19,599 nt of DNA, from the NCBI GenBank assembly GCA_023434855.1, contig JAEYSJ010000279.1, positions 1-19,599 of the forward strand. Direction: 5' to 3'. The notes under the pieces are model-generated. The model did no database searches and was not told the DNA's origin. It was given only the letters and a program-made list of their open reading frames with translations. Source of the DNA: Bacillota bacterium (GTDB lineage Bacteria > Bacillota_C > Negativicutes > JAEYSJ01). Each line of letters begins with the position of its first letter. The stretch's first letter is position 1. This document shows positions 1 through 6,856 of the stretch, piece after piece. Both the position numbers and the translations under genes were made by a program.

Positions 1-1
1 T

Positions 2-922
2 GTAACCGTAGATACAGAGGGCAACCCGGTGACTAAACCAAGTTATTATACCGATTTTTGCATTAAGTTTACTCATGCAACGGCTATCGGCGATAAACGC
101 TGTGCCGAATCGCATCACAAGGGTGGTGAGGAAGCTGTCAGAACAGGACGTCCTGCTGTTTATCATTGCCATGCCGGGTTAATTGACTTTGCTGCTCCGA
201 TTATGTTAGGCAGTCGTCAGATTGGTACAATGCTGGGAGGGCAAGTGCTGTCCGGACCACCGGATGAAGATTACTTCCGCAAAATTGCGCACGAAATTGG
301 GGTTGACCCTGATGACTATGTTCAAGCCGTCAAAAAAATCCGGATTGTACCGGAAGATGCCATTCATGCAGCGGCAGAAGTGTTGTTTATCGTAGTAAAC
401 ACTCTTTCCAGAATGGGCTATGAGCAATATAAATTAAAAAACATGGCCCGCAATCTTCACGATACTATCAGCCAAATTGCTGCCGCTATGCAGGAATTAG
501 CGGCTTCCTCTACCGAGGTCACTGCAAATGAGCATTCATTGAATGAAGAAATAAGAGATGTCCATGTAGTCTCGGAGGAAATCAATAAAGTCTTAGATGG
601 TATCAAGCGAATCGCTGACCAGACGAATCTCTTGGGATTAAACGCTTCCATTGAAGCGGCCCGCGCCGGAGAACACGGCCGTGGCTTCGGCGTGGTTGCT
701 GAAGAAATTCGCAAACTTTCAATTGAATCTAAGAACACGGTCGTTAATGTGCGGGACCTGACTTTACGAATCCAAAAATCAGTTGCCAAAACAATTTCAT
801 CATCCAACTCCACATTAAGTACTACTGAACAACAAACCGCGGCGATTCAGGAAATAAATGCGCGAATTAATGAGATCGCTACTATGACAGACGACTTAGA
901 GAATTTGACAAGAGATTTTTAA
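2..922 (+). CDS. Soluble chemoreceptor with PocR ligand-binding domain, 5' partial
   Basis: The reading frame is open from base 2 to the TAA at 920-922, so the gene begins outside the window; the GTG at 29 is internal to the domain and is not the start. About 306 residues are visible. The first ~145 match the PocR sensory family (DUF-type domain first seen in the propanediol regulator PocR): spaced cysteines in DFCIKF, RCAES and YHCHAGL, then the family hallmark [20 protein letters not shown]. The rest is a methyl-accepting signalling domain, with the conserved hairpin tip around [19 protein letters not shown] and [15 protein letters not shown]. No membrane segment is seen, so this is a cytosolic receptor. 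The coiled-coil arms on each side of the tip are short (about 65-70 residues), giving a stubby receptor. By family knowledge it should couple to CheA/CheW; the ligand is unknown, a small organic molecule being a guess. Family assignment is firm. Confidence 0.9.
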   Translation, partial: VTVDTEGNPVTKPSYYTDFCIKFTHATAIGDKRCAESHHKGGEEAVRTGRPAVYHCHAGLIDFAAPIMLGSRQIGTMLGGQVLSGPPDEDYFRKIAHEIGVDPDDYVQAVKKIRIVPEDAIHAAAEVLFIVVNTLSRMGYEQYKLKNMARNLHDTISQIAAAMQELAASSTEVTANEHSLNEEIRDVHVVSEEINKVLDGIKRIADQTNLLGLNASIEAARAGEHGRGFGVVAEEIRKLSIESKNTVVNVRDLTLRIQKSVAKTISSSNSTLSTTEQQTAAIQEINARINEIATMTDDLENLTRDF

Positions 923-1058
923 GGGACTAGATTTAAACTGTGTTTTCTGGTGCGACATTAATTTCACGAGTCCACAAGTTTTTGAATTTAGCTTCGGTTT
1001 CTAAAATTTCACCTACAGCTGAAATTTATATTAAAAGCTAAGGAGATTAGATAGTGTT
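923..1058 (+). other. Spacer with an 8-bp hairpin
   Basis: Between the PocR chemoreceptor and the small ORF lies an A/T-rich spacer. AAATTTCA at 1004-1011 is the exact reverse complement of TGAAATTT at 1020-1027, with an 8-base loop. There is no U-tract after it, so it is not a convincing terminator. No promoter was recognised. Confidence 0.4.
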
Positions 1059-1184
1059 ATGGAAGAAAATTTGCTATCTGCTATTGAAATGTCTTTTACA
1101 ATAGAGGAACTGGAAGAAATAGAAGAGATCATACGTAATCTGCCTCAAATAATCGAAGCATTGGAGAGCTACGCTAATAATTGA
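1059..1184 (+). CDS. Small acidic helical protein, 41 aa, hypothetical
   Basis: ATG at 1059 opens a 41-codon frame ending TGA at 1182-1184. The peptide is strongly acidic and looks like amphipathic helix, with a glutamate/isoleucine-rich centre (FTIEELEEIEEIIRNL). AAGGAG at 1040-1045 lies upstream, but the 13-base gap to the ATG is longer than usual, which weakens the call. A GTG at 1054 is better spaced but runs in another frame to a stop after 16 codons. No family recognised. It follows the PocR chemoreceptor by 136 bases and could be co-transcribed with it. Composition and the ribosome-binding-like sequence support it; short length is the main doubt. Confidence 0.4.
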   Translation: MEENLLSAIEMSFTIEELEEIEEIIRNLPQIIEALESYANN

Positions 1185-1209
1185 TGACTATAAGCAAAAA
1201 AAGCAGTTC

Positions 1210-1316
1210 ATCACTTTATTTTGCGATGACTTACGGTTGTGTAGCCGTAGCAGTGTCTGTAGGGCATACATATTAATGTTTTTAATTTTATGAATTTCTC
1301 CGCAAAATAAAGTGAT
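1210..1316. repeat. 16-bp perfect inverted repeat enclosing a smaller hairpin
   Basis: ATCACTTTATTTTGCG at 1210-1225 is the exact reverse complement of CGCAAAATAAAGTGAT at 1301-1316, with 75 bases between. Inside lies a second hairpin, TACGG/CCGTA around 1232-1249. No U-tract follows and no flanking target duplication is evident. It could be a structured RNA, a short non-autonomous mobile-element remnant or a protein-binding cruciform. The identity is open; the base pairing is directly visible. Confidence 0.6.
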
Positions 1317-1333
1317 ATTTACGAATGGGTATG

Positions 1334-1351
1334 GTAAAATTTTACTATAAT
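1334..1351 (+). promoter_or_regulatory. Probable -10 box with abutting 12-bp palindrome
   Basis: GTAAAATTTTAC at 1334-1345 is a perfect palindrome and is followed at once by a consensus -10 hexamer TATAAT at 1346-1351. No good -35 hexamer is found 16-18 bases upstream, so the palindrome may be a regulator site occupying the spacer. Transcription would start near 1358, just ahead of a GGGGAGGG ribosome-binding-like sequence (1359-1366). Confidence 0.4.
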
Positions 1352-1376
1352 CTATATAGGGGAGGGATGTAGGCAA

Positions 1377-1453
1377 ATGATTTGATGCACATTATGTACA
1401 AAGAGATAACTATTGCATTTATTCATGCTACTAAACTTTTAGATTCTAAATAG
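1377..1453 (+). CDS. Possible leader module: two-codon minigene coupled to a 22-aa leader peptide
   Basis: GGGGAGGG at 1359-1366 stands 10 bases before ATG ATT TGA at 1377-1385, a start codon, one isoleucine codon and a stop. The stop overlaps a second ATG (TGATG, 1383-1387) that opens a 22-codon peptide rich in Ile, Thr, His and Lys, ending TAG at 1451-1453. Stop-start overlap is the usual sign of translational coupling. The peptide ends 7 bases before a GC-rich hairpin (1461-1519) that precedes the tctC-like gene, as in leader-peptide attenuators. This is a pattern read from sequence alone; such short frames also arise by chance. Confidence 0.25.
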
Positions 1454-1460
1454 CTAAAAT

Positions 1461-1519
1461 GGCCAGCGGTTCCGGTTATGGCCGCAGCCATCGGCGACAA
1501 ATCAAACTGGCCGCTGGCC
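1461..1519 (+). repeat. GC-rich palindromic element ahead of the tctC-like gene
   Basis: GGCCAGCGG at 1461-1469 pairs perfectly with CCGCTGGCC at 1511-1519. Within it ATGGC (1478-1482) pairs with GCCAT (1487-1491) over a CGCA loop, and CCG (1472-1474) with CGG (1492-1494). The block is far richer in G+C than the A/T-rich sequence around it, as is typical of REP-type palindromes or a folded mRNA leader. It ends 28 bases before the ribosome binding site of the next gene. No U-tract follows, so it is not a standard terminator. Confidence 0.5.
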
Positions 1520-1560
1520 TAGGATGGAGCTTCTTCTAATGTATATTGGAGGTGTACAGT

Positions 1561-2586
1561 ATGAGATTAAAGATGGTTACTAATCTTTCTTTTTTATGTT
1601 TATTAGTTTTATCAATTATGATTGGTGGATGCAGTTATCTCAAGGATAAGCCGGTAAATAATTCAGAAGAGTATCCTAACAAACCAATTACATTCATTGT
1701 TCCATACTCCGCTGGTGGAGCTCCTGATACGATGGCTCGGGCTATGGAAAAGATGGCGATTAAACACCTTGGACAGCCATTAGTTGTTATAAATGTACCT
1801 GGCGGCGGAGCTACTATTGGTTGGAATGAGCTTGCCGGAGCTAAACCGGATGGTTATACTATTGGCTATATAGCTAGTGGTGCCCTTTTACAACCTCACT
1901 ATGCCCAGACGAGATATCATTATCCTACGGCATTAGAACCGCTTGCTCAAATAATGTTAGCACCAGTTTTTGCAGTTATTCGTGCAGATCAGCCTTGGCA
2001 AAACATTAATGACCTAGTTAAGTATGCTAAAGATCATCCAGGTGAAATTAAATTTGGTCATGGTGGTATGGGGGTTGCAGCTCATGTTACAGGAGAGATG
2101 TTTGCAAAAGATGCAGGAATTAACATTGTTCAGGTTCCATTCTCAGGTCCTGCGGAATCATTTACAAAACTTCTTGGAGGGCATATTCAACTTTTATTTA
2201 CCACTTCTCCTCCGGAAATAAAAGAATACATGCATACTGGAAAAATAAAAGTTCTAGCGGTTGCGTCAGAGCAGCGTCTCGCAGAATCTGAATTCAAAGA
2301 AATACCTACTTTTAAAGAACAAGGATATAATGTTGTATTTGATGTATTCTATGGAGTTGGAGCACCGAAAATGTTGCCTAAAGACATCAAGGCTAGACTA
2401 GATGAGGGGCTTTGCCAAATGATAAATGACCCCGAATTTATAAAGAATATGGAGCTAATGGGAATGAAGGTTGAATATCTTGGTCCGAAAGAGTTTAGCG
2501 AAAAATGGAGTAACGAAACTGAACGGCTTTCAAAAATCATAAAAGAAACAGGGATTGCTGAGCGCATAGCGTCCCAAAAAAACTAG
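1561..2586 (+). CDS. Orphan TctC/Bug-family substrate-binding lipoprotein
   Basis: A 341-residue lipoprotein. The start at 1561 was chosen over an in-frame TTG at 1546 because GGAGGTG (1548-1554) sits correctly before it. Residues 1-29 form a signal peptide with lipobox IMIGGC, so the mature protein is anchored to the outer face of the cell membrane by its cysteine. The remainder matches the tripartite-tricarboxylate (TctC/Bug) family: PITFIVPYSAGGAPDTMAR, then VVINVPGGGATIGWNELAGA and KPDGYTIGY near the ligand pocket, and a late GVGAPKMLPKD segment. The family binds carboxylates such as citrate, or aromatic acids, and hands them to TctA/TctB permeases; no permease gene is adjacent. Its codons are more A/T-rich than those of the later operons. 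An orphan like this may serve a distant permease or act as a sensor; it lies just upstream of a chemoreceptor. Confidence 0.9.
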   Translation: MRLKMVTNLSFLCLLVLSIMIGGCSYLKDKPVNNSEEYPNKPITFIVPYSAGGAPDTMARAMEKMAIKHLGQPLVVINVPGGGATIGWNELAGAKPDGYTIGYIASGALLQPHYAQTRYHYPTALEPLAQIMLAPVFAVIRADQPWQNINDLVKYAKDHPGEIKFGHGGMGVAAHVTGEMFAKDAGINIVQVPFSGPAESFTKLLGGHIQLLFTTSPPEIKEYMHTGKIKVLAVASEQRLAESEFKEIPTFKEQGYNVVFDVFYGVGAPKMLPKDIKARLDEGLCQMINDPEFIKNMELMGMKVEYLGPKEFSEKWSNETERLSKIIKETGIAERIASQKN

Positions 2587-2741
2587 CAAATAAGTATCTC
2601 ATGAGAATAGATAGTTTCAGACCAGCGGTTACATAAGAAACTAGTGGCGAGAATATGAGACGAGAAATTCTCAGAAACCTGGTTTTTGGTTACAACATGA
2701 TCAGATCTTGCCGAGAGGGAACAACACATAATACTATAAGT
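2587..2741 (+). other. Stem-loop-rich 3' region of the tctC-like transcript
   Basis: No gene is seen. TCTCATGAGA at 2597-2606 is a perfect palindrome. TAGTTTC (2612-2618) pairs with GAAACTA (2637-2643), and this hairpin is enclosed by TCTCAT (2597-2602) with ATGAGA (2655-2660). ACCAG (2621-2625) could also pair with CTGGT (2679-2683). The nesting could stabilise the mRNA 3' end or be a small structured RNA. It matches no riboswitch class that I recognise. Confidence 0.35.
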
Positions 2742-2773
2742 AAAAATGACCTCTAGAAAGGAGGCCATTTTTT
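2742..2773 (+). terminator. Intrinsic terminator after the tctC-like gene
   Basis: AAAATG-A-CCTC pairs with GAGG-C-CATTTT around a short loop (one A/C mismatch) and runs into six T residues. It lies 156 bases after the tctC stop. Confidence 0.8.
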
Positions 2774-2805
2774 AAACGATTTCAGCCCGGAATAAGACTA
2801 TTTCT

Positions 2806-2840
2806 AATAGACTGCCGAAAATATTTGTCGACAGTCTATT
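2806..2840. repeat. 9-bp inverted repeat upstream of the chemoreceptor promoter
   Basis: AATAGACTG at 2806-2814 is the exact reverse complement of CAGTCTATT at 2832-2840, and a further CGA/TCG step pairs inside it. No U-tract follows. It may be a weak terminator or a regulator site, since it lies about 70 bases upstream of the -10 box at 2911. Confidence 0.45.
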
Positions 2841-2882
2841 TCTTACATATTTTGCGCATATTTTGTAAAAAATTATCAATTT

Positions 2883-2916
2883 TGTCCAGAAAATGTCCAG
2901 AATTGGCTGTTATAAT
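2883..2916 (+). promoter_or_regulatory. Extended -10 promoter with TGTCCAG direct repeat
   Basis: TGTTATAAT at 2908-2916 is an exact extended -10 (TGnTATAAT), usually able to work without a -35 box; none is seen. Just upstream the heptamer TGTCCAG occurs at 2883-2889 and 2894-2900, 11 bases apart, so about one helical turn. These fall at roughly -40 and -29 from the predicted start near 2923 and look like a double regulator site. The leader to the chemoreceptor would be about 217 bases; no gene or known riboswitch is seen in it. Confidence 0.55.
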
Positions 2917-3139
2917 GGATGGATATAGATTAATTTGGTAGAAAGGCTTTTTAATTAGAAAATCTTAAAGAATGACTATTATTAATATTAGGAGGGGATA
3001 GTTAATTTTTGCAGTTTGATCAGGGATCACAACTAAAGCACAGACGATTATAATCAACCGTTCAGTTGTATTAAAGAAAGGCACTGCCATACCTTATTAC
3101 TTAGTTCTACTGATAACTTTTGACTGGAGTGAACAAATA

Positions 3140-4864
3140 ATGAAACTAAACATCGGAATGAAGATTGGATTAGGATTCTCGGTTATCATTGTAATGATTA
3201 TTGTAATATTAGGGTACTCATACATATCTACGTCCTCTATTCAAAATGATATGCTAAATGCAACCAAGACTAACAAAAGACTTATCCTTATTTCGGAAAT
3301 AAGAAATGATTATTTTCAAGCGGTTGCAGCTATACGTGGATTTATTGCCTATGGTGACGAAAAATTTAGCAGACAGGTGGAAGAAAGCTTAAACCGGGCT
3401 ATTGAAAACGAGAAGCAGATTCTTGCACTTGCCAGGCCGGAAAAAAAGCAAGACGTGCAAAATTTAATTGATAATACAACAAAGTATAAAGAAGGGCTAA
3501 TGAAAGACCTAATACCTGTTGTCAAAGAACAATACCGTGAAGAAGCGGGAGGAAATTTTGAAAAAGCTCAGGCTCTGAAGAAACAATCCGGTACTATTGC
3601 CCGCAGCCTGATTCCTTTTACTGAACAAGTATCTTCTGTTCTTGATACCCTGACAAAAGAAAATGAACAAATAAGTACAAAGTTTATGGAAGACGTATTA
3701 GAAAGTGTTATCAATGTGAATAGAGTTTCACTTATTGTTGGGATTCTGATATTTTTATTTGTTATAATTATTAGTTTCATTATTACCCGAATGGTTCGTA
3801 ATCCGATAAATAGCATGCTGGTTGTTGCCAAACAATATGGTAATGGTGATTTTCGGGAAAGAGTTGCTAACGAATCGGATGATGAACTGGGTGAACTTAG
3901 TGCCGTATTAAATACAATGCGGGAAAGCCTGATAAGTATTGTCAAAGGCATGATACATTCGTCAGAAAATATTGCTGCTTCGTCTGAGCAATTAACGGCA
4001 AGCTCAGAACAGTCGGCCCAGGCAGCCAATCAGGTAGCCGGTGCCATAACCGAAGTTGCCGCCGGAACAGCGCGACAGTTAAAAGCGGTTGAAGCGACAA
4101 CCAGCACAGTGGAACAGATGTCGGAGAGTATTCAGCAAATTGCCGCTAATGCAGGAAGTGTTGCCATAACCACGGAAAAGACTTCCAATGCCGCGAAAGA
4201 GGGCGGAAAGGCGGTGGAAGACGCCACCAGCCAAATGGCGAATATTGTGCAGTCGGTAACCCATTCGGCGCAGGTAGTCAGGGATTTAGGGGAACGCTCC
4301 AAGGAAATTGGGCAGATTGTTGATACTATTTCGGGAATTGCGGGGCAGACCAATCTTTTAGCATTGAATGCCGCCATAGAGGCGGCAAGGGCGGGTGAAC
4401 AGGGACGTGGGTTTGCAGTTGTAGCTGAGGAAGTTCGTAAATTGGCCGAACAATCACAGGAAGCGGCCAAAAAGATTGCTGAGCTAATCACTGAAATCCA
4501 AAATGATACTGAAAAAGCAGTTGTGGCAATGGCCGATGGTACGCAGGAAGTAAAAAGGGGAACAGAAGTAGTTAACTTAGCAGGACAAGTATTTGGTGAA
4601 ATTACCAGTCTCGTTGAGCAGGTTTCCGGCCAAGTAAGGGAAATCTCGGCCGCAATTCAACAAATGGCTGGCGGCAGCCAACAAATTGTATGCTCTGTTA
4701 AGGAAATCGATCAAATTAGTAAAGATACTGCAGGACAAGCTCAGACCGTCTCCGCCGCTACTGAAGAACAGTCTGCATCAATGGAAGAGATTGCATCATC
4801 CAGTCAGGCTCTCTCAGGAATGGCGGAAGAACTGAGGACAATTATCTCTAAATTCAAAATTTAA
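3140..4864 (+). CDS. Transmembrane methyl-accepting chemotaxis protein
   Basis: A 574-residue chemoreceptor of classical layout: TM helix ~10-30, an extracytoplasmic helical domain ~31-195 that looks like a four-helix-bundle sensor, TM helix ~196-217, HAMP linker ~218-270 ([18 protein letters not shown] then [13 protein letters not shown]), and a long cytoplasmic coiled-coil signalling domain whose hairpin tip lies near 401-432 ([37 protein letters not shown]). The start is set by GGAGTG at 3126-3131, eight bases before ATG. Repeated alternations of Ala, Gln, Glu and Ser along both arms supply likely methylation sites. The arms are much longer than in the two soluble receptors of this window. 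Such proteins control CheA kinase activity in response to external ligands. The ligand cannot be told from sequence; the upstream orphan binding lipoprotein is a possible partner. Apparently monocistronic, closed by a terminator. Confidence 0.95.
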   Translation: MKLNIGMKIGLGFSVIIVMIIVILGYSYISTSSIQNDMLNATKTNKRLILISEIRNDYFQAVAAIRGFIAYGDEKFSRQVEESLNRAIENEKQILALARPEKKQDVQNLIDNTTKYKEGLMKDLIPVVKEQYREEAGGNFEKAQALKKQSGTIARSLIPFTEQVSSVLDTLTKENEQISTKFMEDVLESVINVNRVSLIVGILIFLFVIIISFIITRMVRNPINSMLVVAKQYGNGDFRERVANESDDELGELSAVLNTMRESLISIVKGMIHSSENIAASSEQLTASSEQSAQAANQVAGAITEVAAGTARQLKAVEATTSTVEQMSESIQQIAANAGSVAITTEKTSNAAKEGGKAVEDATSQMANIVQSVTHSAQVVRDLGERSKEIGQIVDTISGIAGQTNLLALNAAIEAARAGEQGRGFAVVAEEVRKLAEQSQEAAKKIAELITEIQNDTEKAVVAMADGTQEVKRGTEVVNLAGQVFGEITSLVEQVSGQVREISAAIQQMAGGSQQIVCSVKEIDQISKDTAGQAQTVSAATEEQSASMEEIASSSQALSGMAEELRTIISKFKI

Positions 4865-4911
4865 CTCCAGTGAAACTCTTTGACGTTATAAGAACCCTGC
4901 CAATATGATAG

Positions 4912-4933
4912 CCAGTGTTTTCACAAACACTGG
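4912..4933 (+). repeat. Perfect 9-bp hairpin after the chemoreceptor
   Basis: CCAGTGTTT (4912-4920) and AAACACTGG (4925-4933) form a perfect stem with a TCAC loop. It has no U-tract and stands 30 bases before a full terminator, so it may protect the mRNA 3' end. Confidence 0.6.
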
Positions 4934-4961
4934 ACGGTATCCTGCCAAACAGATAGCATGA

Positions 4962-5004
4962 AAGACAGCCTTGGTTCGAACTCCATCGGACTGAGGCTGT
5001 TTTC
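4962..5004 (+). terminator. Long-stem intrinsic terminator
   Basis: The arms 4962-4979 and 4986-5003 pair along about 18 steps, including several G-U pairs, around the loop ACTCCA; the core is ACAGCCT with AGGCTGT. It ends in TTTTC. It separates the chemoreceptor from the thiM operon. Confidence 0.75.
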
Positions 5005-5175
5005 ATTAGTAGGTTATTATTTTTTAACCTTTCCACCCTTTAGGAGAGAAGAGCAGACATTAATCTTGCGTTATTATAATAATTTCTTATTAATTTACCT
5101 ATATTGCCAATTGAGCAGGAATAGTTGTTGTCATGTAGAAAAAATAATAAAAAAGTATTAAGGAGCGCAAAAGAC
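5005..5175 (+). other. Leader region of the thiM operon
   Basis: A TATAAT -10 candidate lies at 5075-5080 but has no good -35 box. AGGTTA (5011-5016) can pair with TAACCT (5025-5030). I looked for the conserved thiamine-pyrophosphate (THI-box) riboswitch cores, which often precede thiamine genes, and did not find them. AAGGAGC at 5160-5166 is the ribosome binding site of thiM. Confidence 0.35.
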
Positions 5176-6051
5176 ATGTTGAAACAATTATGGGGAATAC
5201 GGGAAGAGGTGCAAAGGCGTAAGCCGCTTATTTACAATATAACTAATAATGTGGTGACTAATTTTACCGCCAATGTGCTGTTGGCGGCAGGGGCATCACC
5301 GATCATGTCCGAAGGAGCGGCAGAAGCGGATAATTTGGCTAAAATTGCCGATGCGGTTGTTTTGAATATCGGCACTTTGCACACCAGGCAGGTCACTTAT
5401 TGCTTAAAAGCCGGGGATTATGCCAACAAATACTGCAAGCCTGTAATATTTGATCCTGTGGGCGTGGGGGCGACAGCTTACCGGAATGTAACGGCCCAGC
5501 AAATTTTAAATGATATACAACTAAGCCTGATTAGGGGAAATTATGGGGAAATAAGCTTCCTGGCCGGTATTTCCGGAATGACCAAGGGTGTGGACAGCGC
5601 CAGCACTGAAATCAACCTGGACGGGCTAATGGGGTTGTCCCAGCAGACCGGCGCCTTAATTGCCGCTACCGGGCAGATCGATTATGTGACTGACGGCCAA
5701 AGTATCTTAAGGAATGCAACAGGACATTTGCTGCTGCAATTGGTGACCGGCACCGGTTGTGCATTATCCTCATTGACAGGGGCATTTATGGCGGTTGCTG
5801 AAAATAAACAATTGGGAGTCTTGGCCGCACTGGCCTTTTATGGAGCGGCCGCCGAAAAAGCAGCTGATGCCAGCAAGGGACCGGGAAGTTTTGCCATGAA
5901 ATTTATTGATGCATTATATAATCTGAGCTATAAAGAGTTTAAAAAGCTGGCGGAAGAGAAAACCGGTACAGTTGGCGGCGATAATGTTGCCGACTGTGAG
6001 GAAGAGGCCGGCGAAAATTCAGTCGGCGTGGAGAGCGGGTGTGAAGAGTAA
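5176..6051 (+). CDS. thiM: Hydroxyethylthiazole kinase
   Basis: ThiM phosphorylates 4-methyl-5-(2-hydroxyethyl)thiazole with ATP, a salvage step of thiamine synthesis in the cytosol. ATG 5176 is chosen because AAGGAGC (5160-5166) precedes it; an upstream frame extension to 5125 lacks such a site. The 291 residues carry the family signatures: [26 protein letters not shown] (substrate side, ~19-44), FDPVGVGAT (92-100), the ATP-site motif RGNYGEI (120-126), and [10 protein letters not shown] with the catalytic cysteine at about 195. The family is usually 260-275 residues; the excess is a C-terminal acidic tail (~260-291) with clustered Glu and two Cys. No thiD, thiE or other thiamine gene is adjacent. 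Its stop codon touches the start of the CYTH gene, so the two are translated from one transcript. Confidence 0.95.
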   Translation: MLKQLWGIREEVQRRKPLIYNITNNVVTNFTANVLLAAGASPIMSEGAAEADNLAKIADAVVLNIGTLHTRQVTYCLKAGDYANKYCKPVIFDPVGVGATAYRNVTAQQILNDIQLSLIRGNYGEISFLAGISGMTKGVDSASTEINLDGLMGLSQQTGALIAATGQIDYVTDGQSILRNATGHLLLQLVTGTGCALSSLTGAFMAVAENKQLGVLAALAFYGAAAEKAADASKGPGSFAMKFIDALYNLSYKEFKKLAEEKTGTVGGDNVADCEEEAGENSVGVESGCEE

Positions 6052-6840
6052 ATGCGCAGGCATTTCGAAGTAGAACTTAAGCTGCAGCTGGTTAAGCCGG
6101 AGACGTGGATGGAAATTATGACATCATCCTTATTATTGGGGTTGGCCGACAGCAATGGCTGGCAGTCTGACATGCTGGAAACCTGGTATTTTGATACTCC
6201 CGATCATTGTTTGCAACAGACGCGAATGTCCTACCGAATCCGCCGGGAAGGAGGGCGTTGGGTGGCTACCGTTAAGGGCGGTGGTTCTTCCAATGGCGGA
6301 CTGCACCAGCGACAGGAATGGAATGTGGTTGTTCCTTCCAACAAGCCTGACGTGGCAGTTTTTGCCGATACACCGGTAGGAAGTACTTTACACCGGACGG
6401 TGGGAAATAGGCCGCTTATCCCGTTGGTTGCCACCCGTTTTGAACGGTTTACGCTGAACATAAAGTCATCGGAAGGCAGTTTGATAGAAGTGGCTGCCGA
6501 CCGGGGGGAAATAATTGCCGGAGACCAAACGGCGCCTATTCTCGAACTGGAGTTGGAGCTCAAAGACGGACAACCGGTGGCTTTACTGAAACTGGGCGCT
6601 GCTTTAGCCCGGGAATATCCGCTGGTGGTGGGGCTTAGCAGCAAATACCAGCGGGCGTTGCAGTTAGCCGGCCTGGCTCCGGCCGACACTGAGCAGCAAA
6701 TCGGTAATATCCGGCTGCGCCAAGAAATGCTAAACCACATTCACTTTCTGTTAGGGGCGCAAGAGAGCTTTCATCATGCAGGCGGGGATACGCGTATGTC
6801 GGTGCCGTTGCTGTTAGAATTGTGGAGTATATTAATCTAG
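6052..6840 (+). CDS. CYTH-domain protein, probable triphosphatase/phosphohydrolase
   Basis: The 262-residue product opens with the CYTH signature ExExK (E6, E8, K10 in FEVELK). Other tunnel-lining positions of the family are in place: YRIRREGGRWVATVKG (61-76), REW-type strand QEWNVV (88-93), ATRFERF (127-133), EVAADRGEI (146-154) and the acid pairs of PILELELELKDG (162-173), ending SKYQRAL. CYTH enzymes form a beta-barrel tunnel that binds triphosphates with divalent metal; YgiF-like members hydrolyse inorganic triphosphate. A short helical extension (~210-262) follows but is too small to be a complete CHAD domain. Starts directly after the thiM stop with no spacing, indicating translational coupling. 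Substrate is inferred from family only. Confidence 0.85.
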   Translation: MRRHFEVELKLQLVKPETWMEIMTSSLLLGLADSNGWQSDMLETWYFDTPDHCLQQTRMSYRIRREGGRWVATVKGGGSSNGGLHQRQEWNVVVPSNKPDVAVFADTPVGSTLHRTVGNRPLIPLVATRFERFTLNIKSSEGSLIEVAADRGEIIAGDQTAPILELELELKDGQPVALLKLGAALAREYPLVVGLSSKYQRALQLAGLAPADTEQQIGNIRLRQEMLNHIHFLLGAQESFHHAGGDTRMSVPLLLELWSILI

Positions 6841-6856
6841 TACTAGGTGATGTGGG

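Noticed and set aside
457..813. Long reverse-strand frames opposite the chemoreceptors (also 4132-4491 and 13071-13340)
   Set aside because: They mirror the conserved signalling tip codons and lack ribosome sites; antisense shadows.
1188..1376. 62-residue reverse frame across the 16-bp inverted repeat
   Set aside because: It spans a palindromic non-coding element, with no domain and no adjacent genes on that strand.
2024..2221. 65-residue frame within the tctC-like gene
   Set aside because: Out-of-frame overlap with a fully supported lipoprotein; no ribosome site.
5005..5175. Thiamine-pyrophosphate riboswitch before thiM
   Set aside because: The conserved riboswitch core strings are not found in this leader.
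6231..6740. 169-residue reverse frame opposite the CYTH gene
   Set aside because: The forward strand carries a complete CYTH domain with its signature residues; the reverse frame has low-complexity Ser/Pro content and no start signal.
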